A stretch of 64,000 bases of DNA from Uranotaenia lowii (GCF_029784155.1 NC_073691.1:87551361-87615360), one strand, 5' to 3'; positions 1 through 11,993 are shown, counted from the stretch's first letter. The notes: generated from the letters alone by a model not told the origin. Program-made: numbers and translations.

Positions 1-1079
1 GTAAAGTTCAGCTCATAACCAAGTTCATAAGTATCGTGAACTATTTAATGTAAACAAACAAAGAACAAACATCTTGAGTACAGTAAATCTCCTTGCCAAA
101 TATGTTGAAGTACCTGGGTTGAGTTAAGCTCATTGCCAAGGATATGTTCGAATGGACTTAACGTTTTCAATAAGATGAAACAATCAAAATATTGAGACAG
201 ATTTATCTCAGTCACTGTTTACACATTTTTAATGCATAATTTTTTCAGCGTGTGGACCAAACAAAAACAGAAAACAATTGGAAAATATTTTCGGTGGTAA
301 AACACCGTTACATGAGAATTTCTCGATTATTTATCTAGTTATTGTTGGTGTTAATAAAATTCTGTTGTATTGATTCCGAAATTCTATTCTCAATCCATGT
401 GGTGCGCGGATTAGCGATAGGAGCAGAGATGCGGTTATACTTCTACGCCACCGAGATGTTTCGTTTTTCTGACTCGGGTCTGGGATCAAGCTGAGTGTTT
501 TGTGATATTGCCGAGCAGATAGCGATCCTCGAAAAATCATCAGTATGATTGTCGACAGTTTGAACAGGGAACAAATTGTATAAGGTGGACCAGAGCCGCG
601 TAGGGCCATCCTTAGGTTGGACAAATGGTAACTGTAATTTTACCTCTTATATTTGTTGAGTGTCTCATCAGGTCGAATATACTGCATTTTTGGGAAAATT
701 TTGAATTCATTCGCCGAAAATGTTTACACAGCAGCCCTACGAATTAGGGTAATTATAATAATTGTTTTTTTTTTCTAAACAGTTTTTCAAGATTTGAAGA
801 GTTGTATATAAAGTACACGCGGGGTAAACGATCGTTATTGAAATTTTTTTGCCGATGGGAAGTGACTGAGGTAGAATTTAGGCTTATAATATAGGCCTTA
901 GAGCTAGAGCATATCATTAGTTAGAAGCTGTTTTCAGTTTGGGAAGACAATCTGTGATTGCTACAAGTTTACCACATGAACCAATAGTGAACAAAGAATT
1001 TGATATGTGGTTGATGAATTTATTATTAACTTTGAATAACATGAGCATACATATCCATTGAAACTTCAACATGGCGCAA
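1..1079. other. AT-rich intergenic DNA, nothing recognised
   Basis: No convincing coding region, RNA gene or repeat boundary was recognised. The short open frames here (up to 97 codons) have no recognisable motif and look like chance frames. Confidence 0.5.
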
Positions 1080-1446
1080 GTTTCCATATTCCAGATTGTT
1101 TTGCAGCACGTGTTTGTAAATTTCATCCATCCATACATACATCAAATTTTATGATTTCAACAAGTAAATTTTTTTTTGAAGTGTTTTTCACCCCTAAATG
1201 GATGCAGCATCTTTATGTTTTTTCTTTAAAAGCATTTTCGGCATAAAAATCTAAAATTTAATTTGAACAAAATTAAAAATTTTTGCAATTGGAGCTTTAT
1301 GCGTTATGACATCACTAATATATCAAAAACTTTTGATTTTCATTTGTTTTTTTTTTTCATTAAAAACAAAGCTTTTTGCAACTTATTTCTTTTTCACATG
1401 TTTTTGTAAATTTAAAAAATGAGCGGTAAAACCAATAATATTTTGT
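1080..1446 (+). repeat. Family 1 MITE, internal fragment
   Basis: This stretch aligns by eye with the inner part of the complete family 1 element at 42441-43397. Shared landmarks, in order, are a GTTTGTAAATTTCATCC-like segment, CCCCTAAATG-ATGCAGCAT, the CATTAAAAACAAAG block and the final CATGTTTTT-AAATTAAAAA segment. Both terminal inverted repeats are missing, so it is an old, end-trimmed copy. Confidence 0.6.
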
Positions 1447-2591
1447 TATAAATTCATTGAAAATGTTATGAATCGATCATAATCATACGTCAATGGAAGA
1501 TCCACTTCCAAATAAGTATCCATCTGTATTAGGAAAGGCCAGGTATTGCTGCCTTTAAATGGAGAAGTCAAGCGATAAAGAATAAAATCATTCTGTACAA
1601 ACACTGAATGCCGAATTGAAACAAATCGCTGCCCATTAGATATTCAATCAAACCACAGCAATAAGAATTGCTCATTGATAAGTTCACGTGCAGTACGATA
1701 ATTTTCTCGTGCAATAAAAAGCCAACTTCATCGGAGGCAGCTTATCTATCGATCTGCATTTGCTTGAGATATTGTTCTAATGGAAGTATAATGAAAAAAG
1801 TTTTTCTTCCCATTCCCTTCTTCGGAATCCGGCGGAAGAATTCGTGAAAAAGGGAGAAAATTGACGAATAGCCTTGCCTTCTTCATCGAAATAATGACGG
1901 AAAACGGGAAAAGTTTCCTACATTAGATTAAGAAATTGCTACCACTTTTCCACAATCCGGAAAACCCTCCTCCCACACCATGCCCCAAAAAGCCAATCAT
2001 TAGAAGAAACGTTATATTTACCTTTGACAGGAAATCGGAAAAATCTGACTTTATCTTTGCATCATTTACGTGGAAGGCTCTCCTCGTGGCGTTTATGTTC
2101 TCTTTGTTTTCCGAAGACCTTGCTGGCAAGGCAAATGAATCAATCTTCTTTCGGGAAAGATTCCGCTCAACCCAACCAAAAGGCGCCGTGGCGAGTGACG
2201 GTTTATGGTTTTGTTTGGCAGTTCGAATCCCATCAAGCCGGAAATGAGCAATTCCAACTGCAATTAAGAATAGATTACTCTGGCTGAAAACAAGGAAATA
2301 TTTTCCTAGCTCCGGTGATCATTAAAAAAGGGGTGGAAGATCATACCACACCGGCTCAGTCGAAGGTTCCATCAATCAAGCGATATTTGGAATCATTTGA
2401 TAGCTTGATCAATTTAAGATAGCAGAAGGGCATTAACAGATTTGAGGAAATTAACCCTGAAAGTAGCAATTGGATGTGTTTAAAGAATAGCTTGAAAGTT
2501 GATAGAGGTAAACTTATTTTAAAAATACAAATATTGAAGACAACATTGAAAATCTTTTCATGTACTAGTAACATGCACATGTTTGTACCTT
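1447..2591. other. Intergenic DNA, nothing recognised
   Basis: Locally less AT-rich around 1920-2250, where open frames overlap on both strands. None shows a family motif, splice structure or biased composition, so no gene is called. Confidence 0.45.
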
Positions 2592-2900
2592 TACCGTCAA
2601 CTGGGGCATCATGCAACACTTTCCAACTTCAATGGCTTCTAAAAACTTAATGTCCACAGATAATCATACCGCTTGTACATCATAAGTTTTAAGGTTGATG
2701 GGATCATATTGCCGTAGTCAGAAAAATGTTCACCCTACTAAGAAAATGGAGTAAATTGCAACAAACTAGCTGAAATCATAAAAAATAATGTTTCGATGGA
2801 TTAAATTTTGAAATTAACATACGCGTGATGCAAAACAATCTTATTCAGCATATGGAAACGAGATTAAAAAGTTGAATCTTTGATTTGTGCATTTCGATCG
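2592..2900 (-). repeat. Family 1 MITE, 5'-complete fragment
   Basis: It begins with the family 1 terminus TACCGTCAACTGGGGCATCA and follows the reverse-oriented copies at 25303 and 54576 (ACTTCAATGGCTTCTAAAA, then CAGATAATCATACC, then GTGATGCAAAACAATC). It stops near 2900, so the other half and its terminal repeat are absent. Confidence 0.7.
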
Positions 2901-3426
2901 TTTTTTAGTCCAGACTGGTAACCAAGGCCGTGCCAAAAGGGGGGGGGGGGTTTCTTGCAGATTTTTTCTTAGTAATTTTTTTTTTATTTATTGTAGTAAC
3001 GGGTAGATACTTGATCCCTAAAGGAATTCAAAAATAACTATTTAAAACATGTCAGAAAATGGGCTCGCCTCAGGTGGAATTTGGTACTACAGCACATCTT
3101 ATACCACTGACTAAAATATTTCATTTTACGACAGTCGACACTATATGCGTTCACAAATTGAAACTAATTTTTAGTTGTTAATTTCGAATTGCAATTCCAC
3201 AGACCCTTTGTATTGAAACTGAAATGTTGACACTAAGAAACACTACCTCGTCTTTGGAATGGGTATTTTAGAACTATAACATCTTAACAATTTCAGAATA
3301 TGAAACCATTCATTTTAACATAAAATAACATTCATCAACTACTAATTTAATGCATCAACAAGCTGGTACCCTAGTGACAGGTGCTCACCACTCACGATAG
3401 TCATCCGAATTTGCGAAGAAAGATTC
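2901..3426. other. Intergenic DNA with a short poly-G run
   Basis: Contains a run of about 11 G near 2940 and a T-run, but no gene or repeat boundary that I recognise. Confidence 0.4.
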
Positions 3427-3607
3427 AAACCTAGTAGTATCCATTAGTATATTAATTATCACTATTATTTAAAAAAATAATTTTCGAGTTATTCAATTTT
3501 GATAGAAAAATTTGACAAAATGAGATTTAGATAATTTGTTTCATCCCTTTAAAATGTTTTCCGCATGAAACAATTATTATAAAAAAATATTTATTCCAAA
3601 ATATCAA
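3427..3607 (+). repeat. Family 3 element, left part (split by the 3608-16505 transposon)
   Basis: The stretch with TTTCGAGTTATTCAATTTTG and the TTTATTCCAAAATATCAA end matches 44270-44395 of another family 3 copy. The alignment resumes at 16506 exactly after the transposon ends, showing that the two halves were once contiguous. The outer left boundary is approximate. Confidence 0.7.
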
Positions 3608-3726
3608 CCCAAGCAACCAAAAGTTTCTTTAAGCTGATCCATAAATGCTTAATCAGCCCATTCAATGTCCCGATGTGCATTTTGTTCAGCTCAAAATTTA
3701 AGTTCTTATTGAAACTTTAAAGTTTC

Positions 3727-3830
3727 AATATCAAATTGTAGAGAATGCTTTTCAGCCCTCCATATCAAATTGTAGAGATTGCTATTCAGCCCTCAATATC
3801 AAATGTAGAAAATGTTATTCAGCCGTCGCA
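3727..3830. repeat. Left subterminal tandem repeat, 34-bp unit, three copies
   Basis: Three successive copies of AATATCAAATTGTAGAG followed by a TTCAGCCCTC core, with a few substitutions and one deletion. It lies about 120 bp inside the left TIR of the 3608-16505 transposon. Confidence 0.75.
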
Positions 3831-4341
3831 TAGATCCCTATAAATCGTTGAATTTCTTTCATAAAAAAAAACTAAAAGTAAGTTTTTTTTTATTCTTAAT
3901 TATTTTATTTGACTATTCTCTTTTCTACTTCCCATATCGTTACACTTCCATTCTTTGTAAGTGCATTTCATTTTTTTAAGTTTTCTTAAGCTTGCTTTAG
4001 AGTACTTGTTGTGAGAATTGATCCATGGCACTCCGAGGTGCTAGTCCGAAACCTTGCCACTTGAACCATTGGCACGTATCTGTTTGCCTTCTTTCATTTG
4101 TCTATTATAAACGAGTGTTTTCATTCCCCGCAAGTTATGCGTCATAATTTTTGACAGTGTTATCCAAAACACAATTGTTTACGTTTAGACGAAACAAAAA
4201 AAAAAACAGTCGAGTAAAGGTTTCGGTATTTCTGAATCGTAAATTGTGGTTGAATTGTTTATTTGTAAACGGTAAATACATATACCCTAATAAGTCATTT
4301 AAAAAATATTTATGTTGGAATATTTACAGATTTGCAGTGAC

Positions 4342-5169
4342 ATGTTTTCCGTTGTGCAAACCACGGATGGAGAAGGAAGGAAGGAGTTAACCGCAGTTCC
4401 GGCCAACTGGGTAGAGAACTCGAAAAAAGGCTCCTACCTACGTTGGCCCAATTCCAAAACCGGACAGCAGCTAGATATTCTATTGAGAAACTCATCATCA
4501 AAGCCAAAAACCACTTGGAACCGGGCAAAATGTAAAGTGAAACGTAACAAAATCGAAACCTATGATGAAGCTCCTCATTTCATCGAATCCATGTCCGGAG
4601 AATCTAGCACGGATACAACGCTTAAACTGCAAAAAATCTCGCACAGTGGTCATGAACCAAATTTTCAAAAAATGATCGACACCGCAAATCATGACCCCTT
4701 GTCGCCTAACATTGTTTGCCAGGAACATACACCGGCTGGAATGTCAACGCAATTGATCTGTGAGCCCGATATGCAGCCAATTTCTCCAGCCAGCCAGTTC
4801 ATTGATCCTTCACAATGTGTGTCCCCTGTTCAAATGGATTCTTTATCCGACAATGTCGAATATGTGACACTTGCATCCCCATATTCATTCGAAGATCCTC
4901 CGACGGTGCCACTTCCGGATAATAATCGATTTATTTCGTCAGTTGATACTCATCTTACTGAAGTGAAGCAATTATTACATGAACTGGTTGGCCGAGTAGC
5001 AATCATAGAAAAAAGATTGCTTAATCAAAGTGCTCAAAAGGATTTCAGTTTGGATAAAGTGGGCACAAATCCACCGAATGATGCGTTTTGTTTTAAGCCT
5101 ATAGGGACCGAACAAGAGCTTAACGAATTGGAAACAAAATTGGGAGAAGAGAGATTCCGAGCAGATTTT
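4342..5169 (+). CDS. DUF4806-domain protein, exon 1
   Basis: 276 codons from the ATG at 4342. An upstream in-frame ATG at 4312 would add ten residues, but the FSVVQTT start after 4342 resembles how insect members of this family begin. The N-terminal block (about residues 1-40) has the pattern FSVVQ...LTAVP.NWV...LRWP. Near residue 58 a TWNRAKCKVKRNKI segment follows, then a Ser/Pro-rich linker and a short predicted coiled stretch (TEVKQLLHELVGRVAIIEKR). From about residue 253 the DUF4806 domain starts (F.PI.TEQELNELE.KL...RFRADF). The exon ends at a GTAAGT donor in phase 0, and the domain resumes in phase at 13143. The biochemical role of DUF4806 is unknown to me. The 4342 start and the exon junction are well supported; the upstream promoter was not identified. 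Confidence 0.82.
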
Positions 5170-5563
5170 GTAAGTAATTTACACTAAATATATTTCATTA
5201 TCTCGATTTTATTTTGGAATCACCTTTAGTTTAAGTTTAAAGTTTTGTGACGACAATCTGATTTCGATTGTTAAGAAAATTGCAAACACAATCTTTGTCC
5301 GATAGAATATTGTTCAATTGGCAATTTTGTTGTACTAATTATTGAAATTTTAAAAATGGTTAGAAATCTCAAAGCATTACAAAAAGATTGTTGATCATTG
5401 GTTAAAATGTATCATGATAAATACCTTTAGTTTTTGTTTTATTTAATATCTCAGAAAGATTATTGAAGCTGATTCAAAATAACGTTTCTAACAGAGGTTT
5501 ATTGTTTCGGATAAAATATTTTATAGCACAAACTTAAAAGAAATTTTTATAACATAAACATAA

Positions 5564-6017
5564 TGTTCCGGATCGTCCCAAGCAAAACTTAAAAACTTCG
5601 AGTGGACTGTATTTCACTCTTGGGATCGACCGGGGAACACTTCAAACTAGCACCAAGTCCACTGGGTGCAATAAAGGCTACCCAAATACCTCACAATTTC
5701 ACTAGAGGTGGAGTGATATCACACTAGGGATTGATATTTTCTTCCGGAATAAACTGAACCGAACCGATTTGGGGAAATGTTAACTTTTATTCCCAAACTT
5801 TACTTAAAGTACCGAGCCGACCGGGGGAATTAATTAGACCGATGTTTACTTGGTGGAGGTTGCTGCGAACTAACTTTATTGACCATAGTAAACAAAATCG
5901 AGCACGATCAGCAGCGATCGGTCGTTAGAGAGTGAGTTCTCAGGAGAGAACTCACTTCTTGTATATTCGCTAGGGTGGCTCTTACTTTATGGCAACCTTT
6001 TATCCCGATCCTAAACA
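5564..6017 (-). repeat. 3' LTR of the BEL/Pao element
   Basis: 454 bp, from TGTTCCGGATCG to CCTAAACA on the plus strand, so it has TG...CA ends. It matches 12011-12464 along its whole length with two visible substitutions. Confidence 0.95.
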
Positions 6018-6034
6018 TGCCGGCCCCCTTGAAA
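6018..6034 (-). other. Polypurine tract of the BEL/Pao element
   Basis: Read on the minus strand, the bases abutting the 3' LTR are TTTCAAGGGGGCCGGCA, with an AAGGGGG core. Its position against the LTR is where plus-strand DNA synthesis is primed in LTR retrotransposons. Confidence 0.7.
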
Positions 6035-7040
6035 CCATACGGGTTTCAACACAAAACATTGCAACAGTTCAATCTTAATTCTTTACAATAATTCAATTCT
6101 TAATCTCTAGCGTTATACAATACAAATTAGCCAAAAATATCTAAAACCGAAGTAAAAGTTTTTGTCAAACAGTTCGTCCGTGTACGCGCTGCTGACGGCA
6201 ACAGAACTTTTGGTCACACATGTGGTTTCACGCTCTTCTCTTCGCGATGGATGTGAAATAGCCGACTGACGAAACAATGCACACACTCGCTTGTGCTTCT
6301 CTCTAGCTGGAATTGATGCTTGGTGGATTTTTGCGTGTGGTGAAGGCAAAGGCAAAAAAAAAAAAACTACCGTAGGTAGGTACGTAAGAAAGGCTACCGA
6401 AGATAGCATAGGTCTCTCGTTGATGCTGTGTAGTGGCGACGAAATAGGCACTTGCTAGTGCTTTTCATCGGGCTTTACCGCTGGGCGCTGGTCGACGAAA
6501 GCAAAGACGAAAATTGCCGTCGGTAGGATGAACGACTGTTGTTGGTTTCTCGTTTGCTTTGCTTGAGGTGGAGATGGGTGCTATCAGCTGGGTGGTAATA
6601 AATCTCGAAGATGTTGGACTGTTCGCTGCTAACTGGTTGCCGTACGAAAATCATGATTTGCAAAGGTAAGTGAATTGTTACAATCTGCAAACGAGTCGTA
6701 GCTGATAAATTCCTCACTCTCCCTTGCTCAGATGCTGCTGCTATTGGATTGCATGAGCGCCATTCGCTTGGTGGTGCATTTGTTTTTTCGTTGCTGTGGC
6801 ATCCGTCGCTAGCTATTGAACGGCAACCGAAATCATAAGGCCGTGTCGATTTCGCGTGAACCGTAAGTTTTAAAAACGTCTCAAAAGTTGAGCAAATTTT
6901 CGACAGTTATTTTTCTTTTCAGCTGATGATGGATCTCGTGACCGTGAGCTGTGGGTTTGGCCGGAAGCAACAACCGATTAACTGTGAGATGCCTTTCAGT
7001 GCTGTTGATGGAGGATACGATAGGTGCAGTTAATCGATTT

Positions 7041-7859
7041 ATCAGCCTGTCGTTCTTCGACCAGAGGCTGATGTTCGATTGTCAATACAATGACCGGTGA
7101 TCCGGGTATCAACCTGTCGACTTTCGACCAGGGGTTGATACAGGACGAGTGCTGGACAGATAAACCAGTGGTTGATATGTGGCGTGTATAGTTGACTGGT
7201 GTAACTCTCGTAGGCCGTTGCTTGTTCGAAGTTTCAACCCGTCGACTTTCGACCAGGGGTTGCTATTAGTTGACCAATGGATTAATAAACGAATGTTGAA
7301 ACCGATGAATATTGTTGCTTTGCTTGCTTTTTAGCACCCGATGCGTATGATGACAAAACCGATGAATGCCTTTCGATGACCTCCCGAGCTGACGTTGGGA
7401 ATTGACCGTGAACCGTTGAATCTTCGTTCATGATAAGATGAACTTGTGGGCCAATTTTTAAACAGATGATACCGTATCAAATCCGAAATTAAATTCTATT
7501 TCAAAAAGCGTATAAGCCAACGTATGTGCTTGGACCGTTCGTGTGGTGCTTGGCCGGACCTGATGACGTTGGCTAGTGGACAACAATGCCGAACAATTTC
7601 ATGAAAATGATGCTGTGGTGATGTTCTTCAATAGGTGGGTGCTAGCAGAGATGTATAGGGTGTAGGCGTTGTTATTCAATGGAACGATCCAGGCATGATG
7701 AGTGTTTAGGGTGACCAGCCGATGACCGATGCGTAGTCGATATCACAACCTGTCACTTTTCGACCAGAAGTTGTAATTCGGCAGTTTGGCCGTTTCTTGT
7801 CCGACCGATGACCAATGATCAAAGTGTCAACCCGTCGATCTCCGACCAGAAGTTGACAC
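7041..7859. repeat. Series of five related hairpins in the BEL non-coding region
   Basis: Hairpins lie at 7041-7072, 7108-7139, 7235-7262, 7745-7774 and 7824-7859. They share a centre close to GTCGACTTTCGACCAG flanked by an outer stem. The outer stems differ yet stay paired: ATCAGCC/GGCTGAT, ATCAACC/GGTTGAT, CAACCC/GGGTTG, ACAAC/GTTGT and GTGTCAAC/GTTGACAC. The compensatory changes suggest that a structure, not only a sequence, is kept. A shorter relative (AACCAGTGGTT) lies near 7168. Confidence 0.75.
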
Positions 7860-8129
7860 CTGACCGAGTGACCGTTGTTGTAGCTGCTGCTGCTTCCTCG
7901 GACCTATTATTGAACCGGTGTTGTCGTGGTAATGCCCAAATTGGGCCTACAGTAGCAATTGTACCGATGTCACAGTGTGGTGATGGGCCGCTCAAAACCG
8001 GAATTAACCGTTGGTGGGTCATGGTTCCATCCCAGGTACACGTGATGAGTTCATGAAATTATTCAGAAGGACTTTAGTGTTTCTTAGGACATTCTTCAGG
8101 TACATGCTCCCTTCTACCGAATTTTCAAT

Positions 8130-8330
8130 ACTGACAGAAACATTCTGACATTTACAGACATAAATACTGACACATAACTAACGCATTTCTGACAAATTTC
8201 AGACTTGTAAATCTGACAAACAGATTCTGACCTTTATAAATCTGACAAACTTTGACTTTGAAACTCTGACATGTTTCAATTTCTGACTCATTTCATCTGA
8301 CACGATCATTCTTGATCAACTGACATGTGT
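8130..8330. repeat. CTGACA-rich degenerate repeat block
   Basis: The word TCTGAC or CTGACA recurs every 10-25 bases here. Similar words reappear at 9050-9270 and upstream of gag at 11070-11120, all within the BEL element. No fixed period is apparent. Confidence 0.55.
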
Positions 8331-9049
8331 TGTCGACATAATTGCTATCGCGGATGGGAAGTGGAAAGGTTATTTAGATGTCTCGATCTAATATTTCGAT
8401 TTGCATTCTGACTCATACCGTTCTCAGGTTTTCATCTTGCCCGTTGATTAGACACAAAGTTTAAACATTCGACCATAAACTTTGAGCTCATGATTGGCTC
8501 CAACTCCCGTTTTATTGTCACCCATGATACCTTCTGCTTTCGATATCTCTGTTTTGCATGCAGCTTCCAATAATTCAAATTGGATAGTTCTTCCAACGCT
8601 TTACTTTTCGTCGATTTTAAACCGCAAGTTATACCGCAATAGCTTGTTTAAACGTTTCGATGGGTTTAAAGTAATTAAGCAAAATACGTTACATATGTGA
8701 AGAGTTCTTCTCAACGTCTGCACTGAAAGCATGTCAATGCAGACGGAGACGTAAAATGATGAACATTAAGTCATTCTGACCGACTAGGCCTACCTTCAAT
8801 TCGTCGTTCGACAAACGAGGATTGAGGCGCGACACGATGTAACAAAATTTCAAATAATTTTGCAGTTGTGCTGTTCGACTCCAACACCATGTAGGTATAG
8901 TTGCATATTAAGAAACGGTCTAAAAATATGGACCAATGAAGAACATGGGTGAGTTGGCCTCCGACGAAGTTGTTCTACTCGCAAATCTTCAAAGTGAGCT
9001 GAAGACATTCCAAAAAAAGCCAAGTAATGCGAGTTGCTTCAGAAAGGCC

Positions 9050-9270
9050 CGACTGACTGATTTTCTGACGTAAAAACTGACATAGATTCTGACTGTTGTA
9101 CTGAATGGGTTCCTGACCGTTTTTCCGATAAAGTTCTGAATGTTTTTCTGAATGGATTTCTGAATGTAGTTCTGACAAGTTTCCGCTTTGTGATCTGAAT
9201 GTTTTTCTGACTCAATAACTGAATGATTTGCTGACAGTTTTGCTGACCGATTTTCTGACATTTTTCCAGA
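9050..9270. repeat. Degenerate short tandem array (TTCTGA-rich)
   Basis: Many TTTTCTGAA/TTCTGACT units, irregularly spaced by about 12-20 bases. On the minus strand one frame reads a Ser-Glu-Lys-His-rich string, which I take as a by-product of the repeat rather than a protein. Confidence 0.6.
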
Positions 9271-9473
9271 CACAATCTAACGAATACAAAGTAGGCAATT
9301 TCCGAAAAGACCGAGACATAACCTGTTCCGTGGGATCTCAACATTTCTGGAGATTTAGTGGATTGTAATACTACTAGAGGCGTAGCAAAATTCAATATTC
9401 ATTCAAACGTATTTTTTTTTCAAACCGATTTTCAGCGCGAATGATAGCAGTCGACAACAAAAAACTGACAAAC

Positions 9474-11039
9474 TCATTCTGTGTATGGGTTACTGACTGA
9501 TTCCAAAGTGTGCAGATGGTTATCTGTGGTGTACTGTGGGTAATTTTGTGGGTCGGGTGCGTGAACAACTGGGTACGAATTGGTGGACTGTTGAGTTCTT
9601 CGATTTGGTGTGTGCTGATTTTGTGTGCTTTCTCTGCTTTGGTTCGTTTCAAATTGATTGGCATTATCGGGTCTGTTGCGCGTTGGTGGAACGGAGGAGG
9701 AGTAAGATGGTGAGTGAGGCCGAGAAAAGTAGCGAGGACTTTCATAATGCAAAAGTGTGTGGTGGTTCCGATGGCATTTTTGACAGGGACTTCTGGTACA
9801 ATCTATGGCATAATGTCCAGGTTGCAAACACTTAAAACACAAGCGACGTTTGTGGACTTCCGAAAACCGTTCTGACACAGACCAACTCTTCATCGTCCGA
9901 CACTGGACAATGTTATGCCGACGATCTCCACAAATGGCACAACATTCTGGAGGCTGCGATGCGATTAAAGTTGTAGTATTTCTCAACCGTCGATAATCTG
10001 GCTGAGGCGAGCTCCTAAACCGTCGATACTGTGGCTCCGGTGATCTCGTGAACCTTGGATGCTGAGGCTCTGGCAAAGTGTTGGCGACTAGAGATTGCAG
10101 AACCAAACACTGATCTCGGAGGAAGTTCATCAGGTTGGAATAGGTTGGCACTTCCTTCGAATTGTGATGCGTTTCCCACTGCCGAAGTGTTACGGGATCC
10201 AGACGCATGCAGATCATGTGCGCCAACAACGTCGACCAACTTTCGGTATTTTCCCCAATTTTGTCCAACATCTGCAAGTTTTTGTCGAAGTCACCGATGA
10301 GGCGATTCAACGACTCACTGTGCTCCCGACGAATTGGCTCTATTGCGAAAAGCGCGTCCAAATGCGCTTTGACGATGAGCTTCTTGTTCTCGTAACGCCT
10401 TTCCAACAAACTCCATGCCACTTGGTAGTTTGCAGCCGTGATTTCTATTGAGCCGATTTCCTGGAGCGCTTCGTCCGTCACCGATGACCTCAAGTAGGTG
10501 AATTTGTCGATTGGGGAAAGCTGACCGTTGTTGTGAATGAGACTCTGGAACATGTCGCGGAAGGTGATCCATTCTCGAATTCTTCCACTGAAATGGGGCA
10601 GCTGGATTTCTGGAAGTTTCACACGAGACATAACCGAACTTGAAGAAGATTCTGACAATTCAACTGACACTTGTTTTTTCCGCTTGAAGGCCACCAGGGA
10701 AGATTTCGCTGTGCAGTAAACCTCTTCGACCTGGGATGCAGCCTCATCAAAATCAGCCTCACGTTTGGAGATTTTGGCTTGAACTCGTTTTTCTCGCTGA
10801 CTTTCGGATTCCTTTGGTTCTAGTTTGGTTTCGAGGTCTTCTTCGTCGAGGATCACCTTCATTTTCGGTTGGACGTTGTAGAATCTCCGCATCGCATCTT
10901 CCAACATCTCCAACCGAACGTCGATCTGGTTTTCGTGCCGTTCCAGTGAGAAGCCTTCAACGAACCTCGCTACACTGTTGATGGTCCGCTTTAACTGCCG
11001 CTGTTGCTCCTTCAGTTCGTTAAAATCTACGTCTTCCAT
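9474..11039 (-). CDS. gag: BEL/Pao Gag polyprotein (DUF1759 plus zinc knuckles)
   Basis: The open frame runs from an ATG at 11078, but the second methionine, at 11039 (MEDVDFNELKEQQ), is the more likely start; 534 residues in the longer form. An N-terminal charged helical region (longer-form residues 15-150) precedes the DUF1759 Gag core (about 153-330, KLPEIQLPHFSG...W..F...F). Three cysteine/histidine clusters follow: C380-x2-C383-x4-H388-x4-C393, C414-x2-C417-x4-H422-x4-C427, and C432-x2-C435-x3-H439 with H444, which should bind genomic RNA. The tail is Pro/Ser/Asn-rich. In complete BEL elements gag is usually followed in frame by protease and polymerase; here it ends at TGA, 534 codons in, without a break in the Gag part. 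The frame is undamaged, consistent with the near-identical LTRs. Gag would form the particle that carries element RNA. Confidence 0.93.
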   Translation of the reverse strand: MEDVDFNELKEQQRQLKRTINSVARFVEGFSLERHENQIDVRLEMLEDAMRRFYNVQPKMKVILDEEDLETKLEPKESESQREKRVQAKISKREADFDEAASQVEEVYCTAKSSLVAFKRKKQVSVELSESSSSSVMSRVKLPEIQLPHFSGRIREWITFRDMFQSLIHNNGQLSPIDKFTYLRSSVTDEALQEIGSIEITAANYQVAWSLLERRYENKKLIVKAHLDALFAIEPIRREHSESLNRLIGDFDKNLQMLDKIGENTESWSTLLAHMICMRLDPVTLRQWETHHNSKEVPTYSNLMNFLRDQCLVLQSLVANTLPEPQHPRFTRSPEPQYRRFRSSPQPDYRRLRNTTTLIASQPPECCAICGDRRHNIVQCRTMKSWSVSERFSEVHKRRLCFKCLQPGHYAIDCTRSPCQKCHRNHHTLLHYESPRYFSRPHSPSYSSSVPPTRNRPDNANQFETNQSRESTQNQHTPNRRTQQSTNSYPVVHAPDPQNYPQYTTDNHLHTLESVSNPYTE

Positions 11040-11993
11040 GATGATTTTCCAACTTGCAACTTGATTGCACTGACACAAAATCTGACCAAAAAATCCGACA
11101 AATGTTCTTACTCAAAACTGACACAACCGACTAAGTCCAATTTCGATTAAAAATTGGAATTCCAAAAATTCAGAAAATAATTTTATTTCACGTTGACACG
11201 TCCGCTTGTTTATTTGCACTATTGGATGCCGAATACCACACAAATTTTTAAATCCGTAATTAGTTATTTGAAAAAATAATCAAATTGTCTCGCCGACACG
11301 TCCTAATGATCTCTGCAGATCATTAATCAAACAAACTGAATAATTAACCGACAAATCTGACTCATTCACTGATCACTAATTGATCATTCGCTCTCAAAAT
11401 GCACTTGAATGCTCTCACCGATATGTGATAATGATCAGACCGACTGTTGATGAACTCAACTCAACTCCGTTAAAGTTTAGCCGAAAAAAACTACTAAAAT
11501 GCGCCCGATTGACTGGGGAAAATTCAGTGAAAAACTTGCCAATTGCCAGTATTTATGCAGCAGAGAAGAATGTTCAAAACCGCTCAAGGATTGCACACAA
11601 TTTCCAAGAAAAAAAAGATCGTAAACCTCAGTTTTCAACTTTATTTTAAGCAATTCATTTACCCACAAACTACCACAAAAACATACACCACCAATCATGC
11701 ACACTTTGTACTTCCCTGGTTTCCGTAAACCGATTCTGTAGGCCTCAGGGAATGTTCCGACCGATGTTCCGAGTTCTTGTTCGCCCTCCGTGAATGCTCC
11801 GTGTTGTAGCAAATGGCGCAGCTAAGGTTTCGTGGTGCTTTGAATAGCGCTGAGCAGCGCGATGGCGTAGCAGCGATGGCAGCGGTGGCTTGATGCTACC
11901 CAAAGTGCGATGGCCGTGCACTGAAGCCGCTTGGTGGGTTTAAAATCCGATTCCGTCCACACTGTCCGTAGGCCGTACTGGCCACATATCCGG
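11040..11993 (-). other. 5' leader of the BEL element, no gene
   Basis: About 950 bp between the primer-binding site and gag on the minus strand. It contains CTGAC-type words near 11070-11120. The open frames on either strand (up to 111 codons) have no recognisable motif. Confidence 0.65.

Larger units (their letters stand above)
6035..9473 (-). other. Non-coding region replacing pol in the BEL element
   Basis: About 3.4 kb between the gag stop and the polypurine tract, where a full element would encode protease, reverse transcriptase and integrase. No frame exceeds about 118 codons and no polymerase motif was found on either strand. The region holds five related hairpins (7041-7859), a block with many CTGACA-type words (8130-8330) and a degenerate TTCTGA-rich tandem array (9050-9270). 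Whether pol was deleted or replaced by unrelated DNA cannot be told from this copy alone. Confidence 0.75.

Noticed and set aside
1923..2287. Overlapping frames of 68-103 codons on both strands
   Set aside because: No recognisable domain and mutually overlapping, with nothing to favour one.
8975..9395. Ser-Glu-Lys-His-rich minus-strand frames in three phases
   Set aside because: They arise from a short tandem DNA repeat; all phases are open and none has a domain.
9510..10981. Plus-strand frames opposite gag (up to 118 codons)
   Set aside because: Antisense shadows of the Gag frame, without motifs.
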